From Diphasiastrum complanatum (Eukaryota; Streptophyta; Lycopodiopsida; Lycopodiales; Lycopodiaceae), in NCBI GenBank assembly GCA_029204225.1, contig CM055113.1, positions 26,527,462 to 26,591,461 of the forward strand: DNA of 64,000 nucleotides, given 5' to 3'. The translations under genes and the position numbers were made by a program. Within the stretch, counting starts at the first letter, position 1, and each line of letters begins with the position of its first letter. Of this stretch, positions 11,125 to 22,697 are shown piece after piece. The notes under the pieces are model-generated. The model saw only the letters and a list, made by a program, of their open reading frames with translations, was not told where the DNA came from and made no database searches.

Positions 11125-13353
11125 CCTGATGATTCTGCTAGCGGGTTTGGTTTGCTCTTTCAAGTTTGCTCTTCCATAGCTTGTGGGCGTATTCCTCTTT
11201 CTATAACTCGTATTCTTGGTGCTGCTCGTTTGATAGCCTTGGATAAGCCTGGCGGTGGCGTGCGTCCCATTGTTGTTGGAGAGGTTTTATACAGGTTGGT
11301 TTCTAGGGCTCTTGGTTTTCAGCTTCGTGGCAGTTTTCATGACCACCTATTTCCTCATCAGTTTGGTGGTGCTACCCCTACCGGTTGCGAGACAGTCGTA
11401 CATGCTTTGCGTGCTACCTTGGATCTTCATCCAGATTGGGTTGTCCTTCAAGTAGATGTTAAAAACGCTTTCAATTCTGTTTCTCGAGGGGCCATTTTCC
11501 AAGAACTTTGTGCGGCTCACGGTCCACTCGCTCAGCTCGTCCCATTTGTTTGCTCTTTTTATTCCATGGATGCGCCTCTATATTTCAGTCATGCTTCTCG
11601 CTCAGGTAATGGTATCAGGCAAGGTGATCCCTTGGGTGATGTTTTTTTTGCTTTGGCACACTTTCAAGCATTGCGAGCTTCTTCTGCTGTTTTTCCTTCT
11701 TGTTTGTTTCCCTCTATTGCTGATGACACGCATATTGTGGGACCTGCTAATGACGTCTTTGTAGCTTTCGTACATTTCTCTCAGCAGCTTTCGGCTTTGG
11801 GCCTCACTGTGAATCTCTCTAAGTGCGTTGCTTGGTGTCCTCAGGGCCTCCTTCCTGAGCTCTCTTTACCTACAAGTTTCAATACTCCGATTGATGGGAT
11901 TCGATCACTTGGTATTCCTATAGGTTTCTTGGACTTTGTGGCTTCCTCTTTGTGGGACACTTTGGACGTGCATCTTCGTCACGCTAATTTGCTACCAAAG
12001 CTTGGCAACGCTCAAATTGCTCTAGGGATCCTCACTCAATGCTTTGCTCAACGACCAAGTTATATTCTACGGTGTGTTCCTCCCTAACATGATGTTTTGG
12101 CTTTGCTACAAGATTTCGATAATACTTTATCAAATATTTTGGGTCACTTGATGGGATATTCTCAATGGTCAGTTCGTTAAGCGACAAGTCTCTCTTCCCG
12201 CTTCTTCTAGAGGTGTTAGTCTTTTTTTTGCACAGCTTCTATTGCTCCAGCTGCTTTTTTGAGAAGTTGGGCTCTTGTTGCCTCTACACTTATCTCTCGG
12301 TTTCAGCAGGACAACAAGCTCATTCTTCTTGATTCAGTAGCTCATGTGGAAACAGTCATTCTTCCTTTCCAACAACATCTTCGTGCGGCCAAAGATCTCA
12401 TCCCTCCACCTGTGCGAGCTCCTTTGCCTCCCTTTGAGATTTTTCTTAGCCATCAGCGTGATCATTTTCAAAAGTATCTTTTGGAGTGCTTCCACTCACA
12501 TGCTTAAACTCAGCTTCTCAGTGATTGACCTTCTGATGAGACTCGGGCTCGTCTTTTGTCTTGTGCAGGCCAAGGTGCAGGTGCTTGGCTTGTTGCACGC
12601 CTAGTTGTTCCACACTTGCGCCTTTCTTCGAAGCTGTTTGTCACCGCTCTTCGTGTTAGGTTGGGTCTCCCTCATCCAGTGCTGGCAGGTCTGACAAAAT
12701 GTTCTTGTGGTCACCCTCTTGATTCTATTGGCACTCATCTCATGTGTTGCCCTTCTGGCGGAGAGCGCACTGCGACTCATGATTTCATTCGTGATGTATT
12801 GGCATCTATTGCACATGAGTGCGGCTTTCATGTTGTCCGGGAGCAAACCCACATCTTGCCTGTGTCTGATTCATAGCCGCTTCGACTTCAAGTTGATCTC
12901 GTTCTTTCACGTGAAGGGATTCGCACGCTTGGGGATGTTGTTGTTGCTGATCCTTCGTGGCCAGACCTCCTTCAACGTGCTTCAACTACTCAAGGTGCCG
13001 CTTTTTCTCATGCAGCTCAAGATAAAGAGCGAGATTATTCACATCGCACTCTTGGAAAAGACTTTATTCCTTTTGCCTTGGAAACATATGGGTGCTTGCA
13101 TAAGAAATTCGATGATTTTCTATCATCTTGTGCGGGTTTTGCAGCAAAGCTCCAAGGACGTGGTGCCTCACCTTTATTTATCATTGCGGCTTATTGTCGT
13201 CAACGAGTTTCTATAACTTTACAACGCACTCAGGCACTTGCAATATTTCGACGTGTCGTAATTGCAGGAACAACTGCTTCACAGCTTCTTGCACTATCTA
13301 AACTTCCAACTGTCTTAACTAGCGACTTACATCAAGCAGTAGGTCTTATGTAG
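11125..13353 (+). pseudogene. Non-LTR RT + zinc motif + restriction-like endonuclease
   Basis: One reading frame runs nearly the whole way. RT landmarks are LDKPGGGVRPIVVGE, VDVKNAFNSVSRG (motif A), GIRQGDPLGDVFFAL (motif B), IADDTHIVG (catalytic motif C), VNLSKC and SLGIPIG. Downstream are a CxC...H...C zinc motif (CSCGHPLDSIGTHLMCC, about 12700-12750) and then an RLE-like stretch with VDLVLSREG, GDVVVADPSW, AAQDKERDYS and FALETYG (12877-13095). This order (RT, CCHC-like finger, PD-(D/E)XK-type nuclease) is that of RLE-class non-LTR elements, not of the AP-endonuclease L1 elements usual in flowering plants. Stops at 12085, near 12170 (with a frame slip), near 12505 and at 12874 make it non-functional. 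The N-terminus is missing. Confidence 0.82.
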
Positions 13354-13490
13354 ATACTTTGTGAGATTGTTGCTTTGTTATAGTTGTACAGTATCTCAAT
13401 TCGCCTTATGGCCTTTACACTTTCTACATGCATTCCTTTGTACTCCGATGGGCTTCCCCATCTTTCATTTATAAAAACATGAAGTTTCTT
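11126..13490 (+). mobile_element. 5'-truncated RLE-type non-LTR retrotransposon
   Basis: The insertion interrupts the palindrome's left arm. The right arm has only about 60 bp of unrelated sequence at the equivalent point (61850-61905). It begins mid-RT, as expected for incomplete target-primed reverse transcription, and ends in non-coding sequence after the coding frame closes at 13353. Target-site duplications cannot be defined because the empty site has also changed. Confidence 0.75.
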
Positions 13491-13859
13491 CCTCTTTTTT
13501 TTCACCATGTTATCATCACAAACCATAAAACATTTTCTTGTGTAAAAGTTAAGAATATCCATTAAAATTTCACTAAGCTATTCTTTTACATTATTTTATT
13601 CTTTGCAAATAATTAAAATACGACAATATGACATGGCAAGGCATACTTGGTACATTAACTCATAGTTCTTGTTTTAGTTGGTTAGCAATGAAGATAAGTT
13701 GTCAATGTGCATGAAGATCATGCTAGGCTCTAGCTCAAGGGAGCCATAGTGTACAATAATTGTATTTGGAACAAGTGAGATGTCATCCAAACAAGGAACG
13801 GTACAATAATAACCAACGCGGCATTGCTCCTCATCCCGTCTTGGATGGCCCACCCACAT

Positions 13860-14490
13860 CTAGAAGAGGAGAAGACGAGCAATCTTGGAAGAAGATGGAC
13901 GAGTGCGTGTGGGTCATGCCGTTTCTCTCAGGTCTGCCATTAAATATTTTTGGACTCTTCTCTCTCGCTATTGACATGGAATGCTCATTAGCCTAGTTTC
14001 TAGAGCGTGAACAGCATTTAAATATACACAAAGACTGGTGTTTGCCAGCTACCACTGATCGCTACATCTCTACTTCCTGTATAAACTTCCAGAAGACACT
14101 TTAGCCCTCATGGTTCAAATCGATAGATAATTTTGGAACTCCGAAGATGCATGTTATCCACTTGGGGACTTCGGATTTTGATCAGCGGACCTTTTGTTCT
14201 TCTAGCAAGTTACTGCAGATCTGGACATCATTTTGTTTCTGTGAGATCCTTGCTTGGTTTGTGGCGTTTGTCAGAAGAGATAGAGGCTGATTCATCAAGC
14301 GCACTGCTGCGAGCCCTTCATATGCATTATGGTGAAAATGAAGACAGACCGCACAAGAATCAGCATGGGAGCCCCTCGTCTCTTACTGGGCTAGCCATCT
14401 TCGGAGTGCAACGCACTTCCTCTTTTTCTGTGGGAGCGCGGGGCATGTCTTTTTTCGCTGATTTGGGAGCTGGAGCCGAGAAATGACAAA
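13860..14490 (+). pseudogene. Decayed paralogue of the 110-aa membrane protein gene (left)
   Basis: Promoter, leader and coding sequence correspond to the intact gene at 29232-29564: GTGGGTCATG...GGACTCTTCTC, a TATA-like GTATAAAC at 14079, then a frame reading EADSSSA.LRALHMHYGENED. The start codon is lost (ATAGAG for ATGGAG) and the membrane segment is replaced by unrelated sequence after about residue 30. The tail GAGAAATGACAAAGAGGATAAAA survives near 14480. Its mirror copy is at 60970-61293. Confidence 0.75.
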
Positions 14491-14557
14491 GAGGATAAAA
14501 AATCAAACCCAGTTTGCAGAAGGCCATTAGAGCCACTTTTTCGAGAATTTGGGGTCG

Positions 14558-14586
14558 CCCCCCCCCCCCCCCCCCCCCCCCTCCCC
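14558..14586 (+). repeat. Poly-C tract
   Basis: About 24 uninterrupted C, then CTCCCC. The mirror site in the right arm (about 60939-60952) is short (GGGGGGCGACCCC), so the expansion is private to the left arm. Confidence 0.9.
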
Positions 14587-14969
14587 AGTGGCATCAACGT
14601 GGCAGAGCCGCCCGAAGTGGTGCTTTCAAAAAAAAGAGTGAAATTTGGCACTCACAAAATTTATTTTCATGCACATTGAAATTTTGGTCGACACCTGAGT
14701 CCTCCTCCAACCCGTGATCACATGAGGTAAGGGACTGAATTTCAGTTTGATTAGTCAAATTTTCTTTTAAAATCTTGAATATGCACCTGGGGGCCCCAAG
14801 AAAAAAGGAATGTGAAACATGTGGTTGTGGCCGCACTCATACACCCGTCGTGCACGAGGGGTGAAACCCACTATCATTGTGTTAAGGCCCTTACCCATTT
14901 CACATGAGGGACCTCACTTTTCTATGTGAAATGGGTGAGTGCCTTTCTACTTTTTCTCTCCAATGAACG

Positions 14970-15032
14970 TTGAGTGAGTGAGTGAGTGAGTGTGTGTGTG
15001 TGTGTGTTCGCGCGCGTGCACACACACACACA
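14970..15032 (+). repeat. (GAGT)n/(GT)n/(CA)n microsatellite
   Basis: GAGT repeats pass into GT repeats, then GCGCGC and CA repeats. The mirror position 60485-60550 holds an equivalent CA/GC microsatellite of different structure. Confidence 0.85.
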
Positions 15033-15145
15033 AAGACGAAAATGATTGACCTCCTTATGTGTTGCAAACCTTGTAAAACACTAGAAGAGGAATAGAAGCA
15101 ACAGTTGCAAAGACGTTAGAAGATTAGTAGAACCAATTTGATTAT

Positions 15146-17117
15146 TCATGTTACAAGCATAAAAGCAAGCACTTAGATTCATGAGGTTTTACGTTCATCT
15201 ACATTAGCATTTGTAGAAGTCTTTTGTTATGTTTTTAGCATTTGAAGAGGTGATAGAACTAAATGTCAGAGATGAATTTTCTAATGCTTTTCATCAATTA
15301 TAGAAATGGTTGTCGACCCTAGGGTTAGGCTTTATAAAGGTAGTCAAAGGGCAACATTTATTTTGTTATCTAAGTGATTCAGCTTGTGAATGGGTCAAAA
15401 TATCTGGCATCAATTTGCTTTTGCTTCTCATTAGTAGTAGAAATGACCATCAGATCCTAGGGCTAGGAGTTCTAAAAGTAGTGAAACATGCACATACATT
15501 TTGTTATGGAGCAATTGAACTTTCATATGGAAGGGTGACATGGAATCAAATGGAGTCCTTTTCTTTCTATTTGATAATTTGAGCTTGTTCATCATGTAGC
15601 CAATTTGCACCACAATATGTATTATTGTTTGCAAAAAAGAGAGGATAACTCCACAAAGGCTTTGCAACTTGTAAGCATTTAGATGTGAACAAGAGTGATG
15701 TCATCTAGCACACAGTCTTGCTTAAGAAAGGCCAAAAAGATTAAAACCCAAATGGGAAGAGTTCCAAATGTGCTTAAGAGGAGCCAAGGTTGATGAAGAG
15801 GAGCCAGGTTGGCTATTTTACGTTCATCAATCAACCCAATGTTCTAAGTGCACCTTTTAAAAGCTTTGTGGGTCAAATAATCATGTCCTGGTCTACAATA
15901 TTTGAATTCTTTATGACATGAACCACTTCTTCAACAAAGCCTATGGGAGTTCACAAATTTTCCTTGTTGAGCCTCCATTTGCAAAGGTAGATACGTATGA
16001 TTGACCTATATTTTCTATATATCATATTGTTCCTTGCACGAATTACAAGTTATAGTAAGAAAGACTAAAAAATTGATTAAGATGTCTACTCAATTAGGCA
16101 CTAGAATAGTTTGCGGGCTTTTTTTGTTGCTAGGAGACTCAAGTGTAGGTAGAGCTTTATGTCCGAGTTAGTACTGGATCAACTCTTTCATGACTCCAAG
16201 GACTTTCGACAATTTCTTTGGCACAAAGTAGATTATCATTAGAATCCATGTTGGCAATGGACAATAATCCTTGCAACTATTGTGTTTTACGTGCTCAATA
16301 AGCAAAAAGTTACAAGGTACTCCGCTAAGTAAGCTTTTAGCTCTTACTTGGTGTTTCAGCTCTTAACATTTACTTCTCAATGTTAATCGTTTTAAGAGCA
16401 ACTATGAAAAGCCATCCATAGTGAAAGGAACAATGACATCACCACAATAAGATGCAGGCATAACTTAGCCAAAGTAATACTCAATATTGCATCTTCTCTT
16501 TAAACTGGTTGCTATTTTCATGCTGAAAGAGAGCAAAAACACATTCTCTTTGTTGATTTCATGAGTGAGAAAGAGAGCAAAAACTAGTTGTCGTCATCTT
16601 GTCTCAATGGGAGCCCATCACCATTTGCTAGCTACATTATGGGATATTTGGCATTTTGTGTGCATGATATTGTGTGACATCTTGGTGTTCATGTGCTTAC
16701 GTTTCATGGGAAATTCAGAATTTCTAGTTCCTAGAGATTCACTTATTCACAAACTAAAATGGTAGTCACACTTATGCACTCCATTCCCATTCATCCACAC
16801 TCAAATGGCCAGGAATACGCCCCCCCCCCCCCCCCCCCCCCCCCCCTCCCCCCCTCAGAAAACAACCCTCCAACTACATCTTGTGTAAACTAGTGTTCCA
16901 TCTTGTGTGACGATATTGTTACCTTGGGTGAGTTGTCATGTGCCCATATGAGTACATAAGAGGTGTACAATGCTATTCTTTTATTAGCATTTCATTGATT
17001 CTTTGTTCCAATCATAAAAGCATTCAATGCCAAGCTCAAGGGATTGGTCTTGCTGGTTTTAAAGCAATATATATATACTTATGATTGTACATGAGATCTA
17101 ACTAAGTAATGAACCAT
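15146..17117. other. Non-coding, repeat-derived; no gene
   Basis: 15415-16588 mirrors 59424-60362. The 15146-15414 piece is absent on the right and partly duplicates its neighbour (CTAGGGTTAGG... and CTAGGGCTAGG...). 16820-16854 is a C tract. 16870-17110 and 17240-17480 are diverged direct repeats sharing CTTGTGTAAC, ATGTGCCC, TAGCATTTCATTG and ACATGAGATCTA, possibly old LTRs. Confidence 0.5.
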
Positions 17118-17480
17118 CAACATGTGTCAATTGTGTACATTGTTTTTTTTTTTGTGTACATTGTCAATTATGACAATGTACATAAGAGGTGTACATTGTC
17201 ATGGGTTAATAATCCTAATAGGACATTGGCTCATGATATCCAAAAGACTTATAGCTCCAAACTAGGGTTTGTCTTGTGTAACAAGGCCGTCACCTTAGGT
17301 AAGTCACTATGTGCCCTTATGGATAAAGTAACTTGGGTATCAGGTTCTTCTTCTTTTACTAGCATTTCATTGTTTTTTTGTTTCATCTGTTATTCTGTTC
17401 AATGTTAGGCTTAAGGGATTGTACTAGTTTTTGAGCAATGTGTAGGCATAAGACTATACATGAGATCTAGTCAAGTATTA
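16870..17480 (+). repeat. Pair of diverged direct repeats (possible old LTR pair)
   Basis: Segments 16870-17110 and 17240-17480 share ordered motifs (CTTGTGT, GTGCCC, TTAGCATTTCATTG, CAATG, ACATGAGATCTA). In the right arm a copia gag-integrase body (57266-59320) lies at the equivalent place. The left arm may therefore retain mostly terminal repeats, but this is uncertain. Confidence 0.4.
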
Positions 17481-18445
17481 GTATTATATCCTCGATAGGT
17501 ATAATTATCATCACTTTCCAAGTGTGTTGACATTGTGATGCCAAGTCCTCTTGAACATAAAAATGGCATGAACCTCAGAAAGCATTCCAACATCATAGAG
17601 GAGGCAAGATTGTCGAATTTAAAAGCTTGATTTTGTTTGGTGGAAATCTAATAAAATTTTAAATTTTCTAAGTTTTGTGAGATATTAGTGCTTTTTCTCG
17701 GAAAAGCGCATTTTTCATGTTTGATACCACATCAAATTCGATACGATCAGTTCCAACAAGTAGCTAGTAGCAAGGCGACGTCCATTATGTGAGCATCTAC
17801 AAGAGAGATCTCAGAAAAAGGCTAAGAAATAGCCAAGAAGACTAGTTGGTTTAGAGCTAGGGTTTACAGCAAGTGCAAAAGTGAAGATATTTTGGTGTCG
17901 GTGATTGTTTATGAAATTGTCGCTTAGGAGGGCACCTCAATCAAGTGATCGTCTCCATCAAGTGAGCATCTACAAGAGAGATCTCAAAAAAAGCTAAAAA
18001 TAGCCAAGAAGACTCGTTGGTTTGGAGCTAGGGTTTACAAGTGCAAAAGTGAAGATATTTCGGTGTAGGCAATTGTTTATGAAATTGTAAATCACTTAGG
18101 AAGGCACCTCAATACGGCCACTGAGCTTGGTGGAAGAGGGCTGTGAAGAGACGACTGAGATACATGTCAAAATAGATTAGCCATAGTTGACAAAAACAAC
18201 AAAGGAAAAAAAGAGGAGAAGACTGGAGGCTCACGTGTGTTGAGGAAGAAGAGACACTTTGCGTCTCCATGTGCGTAGTGGTTGCATGAATTGAAATTGG
18301 CATGTCAAATCTTAGATAGCCATTCGATTACAAGTAAGGCAAGATCGACAATGGAAATTGCAAGACATCTGGGCCATAGAATCGAGCTCAACTGAAATGG
18401 GCCTGAAGGAACTCGAAGTCCAGAATTGACCATTCTTCATTGAAA

Positions 18446-20345
18446 AACTTTAGTAAATAAAATAAGTCAAACTTTGTTGTATCCTTGATATAACTAAGAA
18501 TACACTTAGCGGCTTTCCAATGTGATTGCTTCAAAATGTGCATAAATTGACTTAATAGTCCCACGACATACCAAATATCCGATCTAGTAGTTGTGAGATA
18601 GATTATGTTTCCAACTAATGAATGATACTCAGTTGCATCAAAAGATTCATGATCATCATACTTTAAGAGTTTTGCTTACTCTCCATCAGAGCAAAGGAAG
18701 AAATTCTACTATATCTGTACCAAGTTCATATTTTTTGGATATCCATTAGACTGTAAGGCCTAACAACTAGTCTTGCCTTGTATTTGGTAGTAGATCCATC
18801 TATTTGATTTTGTACACCCACTTATTCCCAATAGGTTTCTTATTTGTAGGTTGATCCACAAGTTCCCAGGTGTTGTGCTTTTCAATGGAGTTCATCTTGT
18901 CTTCCATCACTATTTGCCAAACTTTGGTCTCCCTTGCTTCTTCAAATATAGCAAGTTCATGGTAATTCTTAATTTCAATAATAAGTGTATAGTTTACTTG
19001 GAACCTTTATGAAGGTCTTTGCTCTCTCATAGATATTCTAATCTCTAATACTTGACTTGTAGATGGTACTTCTTTGGCACCCTCTTGTACCAGCTTCTCA
19101 TACCATTTTGGTCATTTATATTTAGGTGATAGGCTCCTTAGAATATATATACCAACAAGATTCATCATTGCATTGAGATGACAATACAAAAGATAAAAGT
19201 ATTTGAAGTCTCACCATCTCCATCTTCAAGAAGATTTCTCGAGTCCTTCAGGTTGCCCATCTTTTTCCAGCAATCTTTGGCCCAATGTTAAGATATATGG
19301 CAATAGAGACCTTTGCCCTTCTTCTTTTGATTGCCTGAGGATTTCATCAAAAATATTCTTATTCCATTTATACTTCTTTTTCTACTTGCCCTTACCTTTT
19401 ACCGCCAATGCTTTTTCTTCATTGTCCTTGATTTGGCCCCTATGTATTTCTCATCATTGGTCCTCTTGTAGCATGATACCATGTAATCTCTCCCTTGATG
19501 CAATGCAATTGATGAAGGTTTGGAATTCTTTTCTTAACCCATGCAAACAAGTTTGAACTAGCATCATGTCCCTTACCACTTCTCCAAAAGAATGAAGTTC
19601 ATCTCCTAGTCTTTAAGCATGTAAAGTAGCTCGCCATATTCTCATTGGTCTCCATCTTGATATTGCTCATTTGCTTCTCAAAAACAAATGCATGAAGCAT
19701 TGAAGGCCTTGTACTACCTACTTAGAACATCCCATGTGTTTCTTGGAGTGGTAGCATCATTTATATGAGCGGTTACGCGATCCTTCATCGATAAATTGAT
19801 GATGCTCAGAGTCCTCCTCACTTTTTTGTTATAAGCCTTCACATCGGCTTCAACCATTAAATAGGCTATAATGACCTTCCATAGCTCCTTCTCCATGAGA
19901 ATTTTTTGAGATTGAACTTCCATACATGATAATTAGCTTGCTTGTACGACTTCCCCCATATTGGACATAGCTTTAAAAAACAGCTCGTTTAGGCTTCAAA
20001 ATTCCTTTTTTAAATGAAAAATGAAGGTAATGCCACACTCTAGACATTGCAGCCTAGCCACCTATTTCAAGTCTTACCAGCACCAAATTTGGCTTTAAAC
20101 GGACTTGAAAGCTTCAAAAAATGCTAAATTTGGCATTATTGGGCGTTATTAGCTCCGATCGATAGAATGGTGGAAATTCCATGTGAAATGGAGCTTCTTC
20201 CTAAGAAATAATGCTCCTCAATTTTATTGACTATTGAAGACCTCACCAACTAGTTGCTATAAAAAATTTGGTCAACATTGAAGCTAATTTGACTAAGAAA
20301 AATCCTTTTTTGTGAGAGCTATTGGCAAAAGGAAGAAAGTGATAG
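18446..20345 (-). pseudogene. Ty1/copia gag-RT body, inverted relative to its RNase H
   Basis: On the - strand, gag lies at 19714-19923 (frame MEVQSQKILMEKELW) and a zinc-knuckle region near 19260-19330 (HWAKDCWKKMG). RT-type sequence lies between 18460 and 19000 (KKPIGNKWVYKIK, VWQIVMEDKMNSIEKHNTWEL). The RNase H that should follow is on the + strand immediately to the right (20346). In the right arm the same pieces are collinear on one strand (54903-56155), so the left arm carries an inversion of this 1.9-kb block. About 680 bp (19137-19815) is deleted from the right copy. Many stops. Confidence 0.75.
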
Positions 20346-20815
20346 TAACCATGTAAAACTTGAGGGCTACGTCGATGTGGATTGGGGTTGAAGCATGGAT
20401 GACAGATTTTTTACTTCAAGTTATGCTTTCCCATTGGTAATGGTTGTTTTTCATGGTCTAGCAAAAAACAAATACAGTAGCTATATCTACTACTGAAGCT
20501 AAGTATAAAGCTTTAGGAAGTGTTGTACAAGTGGCTGTTTGGTTGCGACAGTTGATTGTAGAGATTGAGATTTGGTAGAACTTTGGGTGTGTCCCTTTTG
20601 GTGATAGCCAGAGTAAGCCTTATAGCTTGCGAAAAATTCTATCTATCATGCTAGGACTAAGCACATAGAAATTAGGTATTACTTTGTACGTGAACATATG
20701 CTTAGCAATGAGGTTAAAGCAATACATTGTAGTACTATGGATAAGATAATTGATGGTTTTACAAAAGCGCTAAGTAAGGACAAGAGAAATTTACAGTTGA
20801 AGTTATAGTAGTTTT
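20346..20815 (+). pseudogene. Ty1/copia RNase H fragment
   Basis: Degenerate RNase H domain with YVDVDWG near the start, then ARTKHIEIRYYFVREHMLS and GFTKALSKDKRNL near the end. It has several stops and frameshifts. Its first 48 bp mirror 54903-54952. The rest has no right-arm partner. Confidence 0.7.
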
Positions 20816-20825
20816 TGTGCCCGAA

Positions 20826-22215
20826 ATATCAAGACATATCATTCCACTAACACAGGAAGCTAAAGTTGTACCTAATAGACCATACCAATCCAATCTACAT
20901 TATGCCTAGTGCATCCAAGAAGAATTGACAAGATTACTTGATGTAGGTTTTATCTTTGAAATCAAACACACTTCTTGGGTATCGTTGATCGTGGTTGTGC
21001 CTAAGAAGAGCGACAAATTGTGAATTTGTGTTTATTTCACGAAACTCAATGCAGTGACCCATACAGATCCCTTCCCCTACCATTGTACTTGAAAGGGTTG
21101 CAGGGTCATGAGGCCTATAGTTTTCTAGATGGTTTCAGTGGCTATAATCATGTAACACACACCAATGTGGTCAGCAGATGTTTCCTACCTCATGAGATCG
21201 AAACAATCGTCCAATTGACTCATGAAGGAATATGAGGTGGACACTTTGTTGCCAATTTGACTGCAAAGAAGGTACTACAAGGTGGATTTTGGTGGCCAAC
21301 ACTTTACATGAATGTCTATCAATTCATCAAATCTTGTGATGTGTGCCAACGGTATCGGATGCCCAAGAAACCAAATTGGATGCCTTGCAAGTTGTCATAG
21401 CTCAAAGTCCATTTGAAAAGTGGGATATTGAATTCATAAATCCAATTACATCCCCCTGCTCAGCAAGCTAGATATATTATAATAGCTATGGATTATCTTA
21501 CCAGTGAGTGGAAGCTAAAGTAAAGGAAGCCTTGAATGCCAAAACCATGACATGTTTCTTATACGAACATATTCTAACTCAATATGGATGCCTAATTGAG
21601 TTGGTAAGTGATCGTGGGAGTCAATTTGTGAATAAGATAATCACTCACCTTCTCACCCCCTATCTAGTTGCTCAATGAAAAGAACACTTTCTACTATCCA
21701 AGGTGCAATGGTCAACCTGAGTCATCTAACACAATTTTATGTGCAATCATGACGAAGATGGTCAAGTTAAGTCGCATAGATTGGGAGCACAAACTCCAGG
21801 TAGCAGCACCATGAGCTTTCCAGACCACATATAAAGCCGATACGGAACAAACCCCCTTCCAGCTAATGTATGGGTAGGAAGCAGTATTGCCAGTCAAGTT
21901 TGTTACTCCTAGTCTAAGGTTAATTGTGGAGCATAGACTAGATGAAAATAGATCAGTGCAAAAAAGACTTGATAATCTCATGAAATTCCATGAGACGAGA
22001 TTCTTGTTTGTATAGGCTATGCTAGCCGAGAAAATAGGAGAAAGGCATGTCACAATTGCCACTTGCGAAAGAAGTATCTGGAAGAAGGAGAACTTTGCTT
22101 GTTGTATAATGTTAAGGCTCATAAGGGCAAGTTAAAGTTTAGTGGAGAAGGCCCCTACCAAGTAGTCGAGGTACGACTTAATGGTGTAGTCAAATAGATT
22201 TACTATCTTTTACAC
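20826..22215 (+). pseudogene. Ty3/gypsy pol remnant (RT start fused to integrase)
   Basis: Near 21020-21150 is gypsy RT sequence (LNAVTHTDPFPLP-like, GHEAYSFLDGFSGYNHV). It jumps directly into the integrase zinc region with THEGIGGHF and CDVCQRYRMPKKP (21200-21370), then IIIAMDYLT, NGQPES and a GPYQVVEVRLNG (GPY/F-like) end near 22150. RT palm to RNase H is deleted. Stops throughout. Confidence 0.75.
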
Positions 22216-22229
22216 TTCTAGCCCAAAAG

Positions 22230-22560
22230 AAAAAAAATAACCACAAGACATATACTCCAAGCCGTAATCAAATGTGTTCTTCAAATATTCGAGAATACAC
22301 TTTGCACTTTTCGGATGAGTTTTATGAGGGCTAGTCATAGACTAACTAATCACACCAATTGCATACGTAATATCTGGTTTTATGATTGTCAAATAGATTA
22401 AGGAACCAACCAATTTTATAAACAAAGTAGCATTGACTTCATTTTCATCAACACAACTTGTTAACTTAATGTTTGGTTCTGTAAGAATAGAAAAGAAATT
22501 TGAAAACATCATATGAAATTTCTTCAATGTATGATAAAGGTATTATGAAATAACCTATCT
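22230..22560 (-). pseudogene. Ty1/copia RT-RNase H junction fragment
   Basis: The - strand frame reads ATLFIKLVGSLIYLTIIKPDITYAIGVIS, the conserved segment just before copia RNase H. Flanking sequence is decayed. Confidence 0.7.
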
Positions 22561-22697
22561 TCATATCATGATACCTCAATTCCAAGCCAGAAATAAGGCA
22601 CTCAAATGTTCCATTTCAAATTCCAAGGATAAGCTATCCTTGTGCAACATGTTTCTATTAACAACATGCAAGGTAAGCAAGTGTTGGGTGTCGGGTT

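Noticed and set aside
13332-13859. Small - strand frames downstream of the non-LTR element
   Set aside because: Not conserved in the mirrored right arm and without domains.
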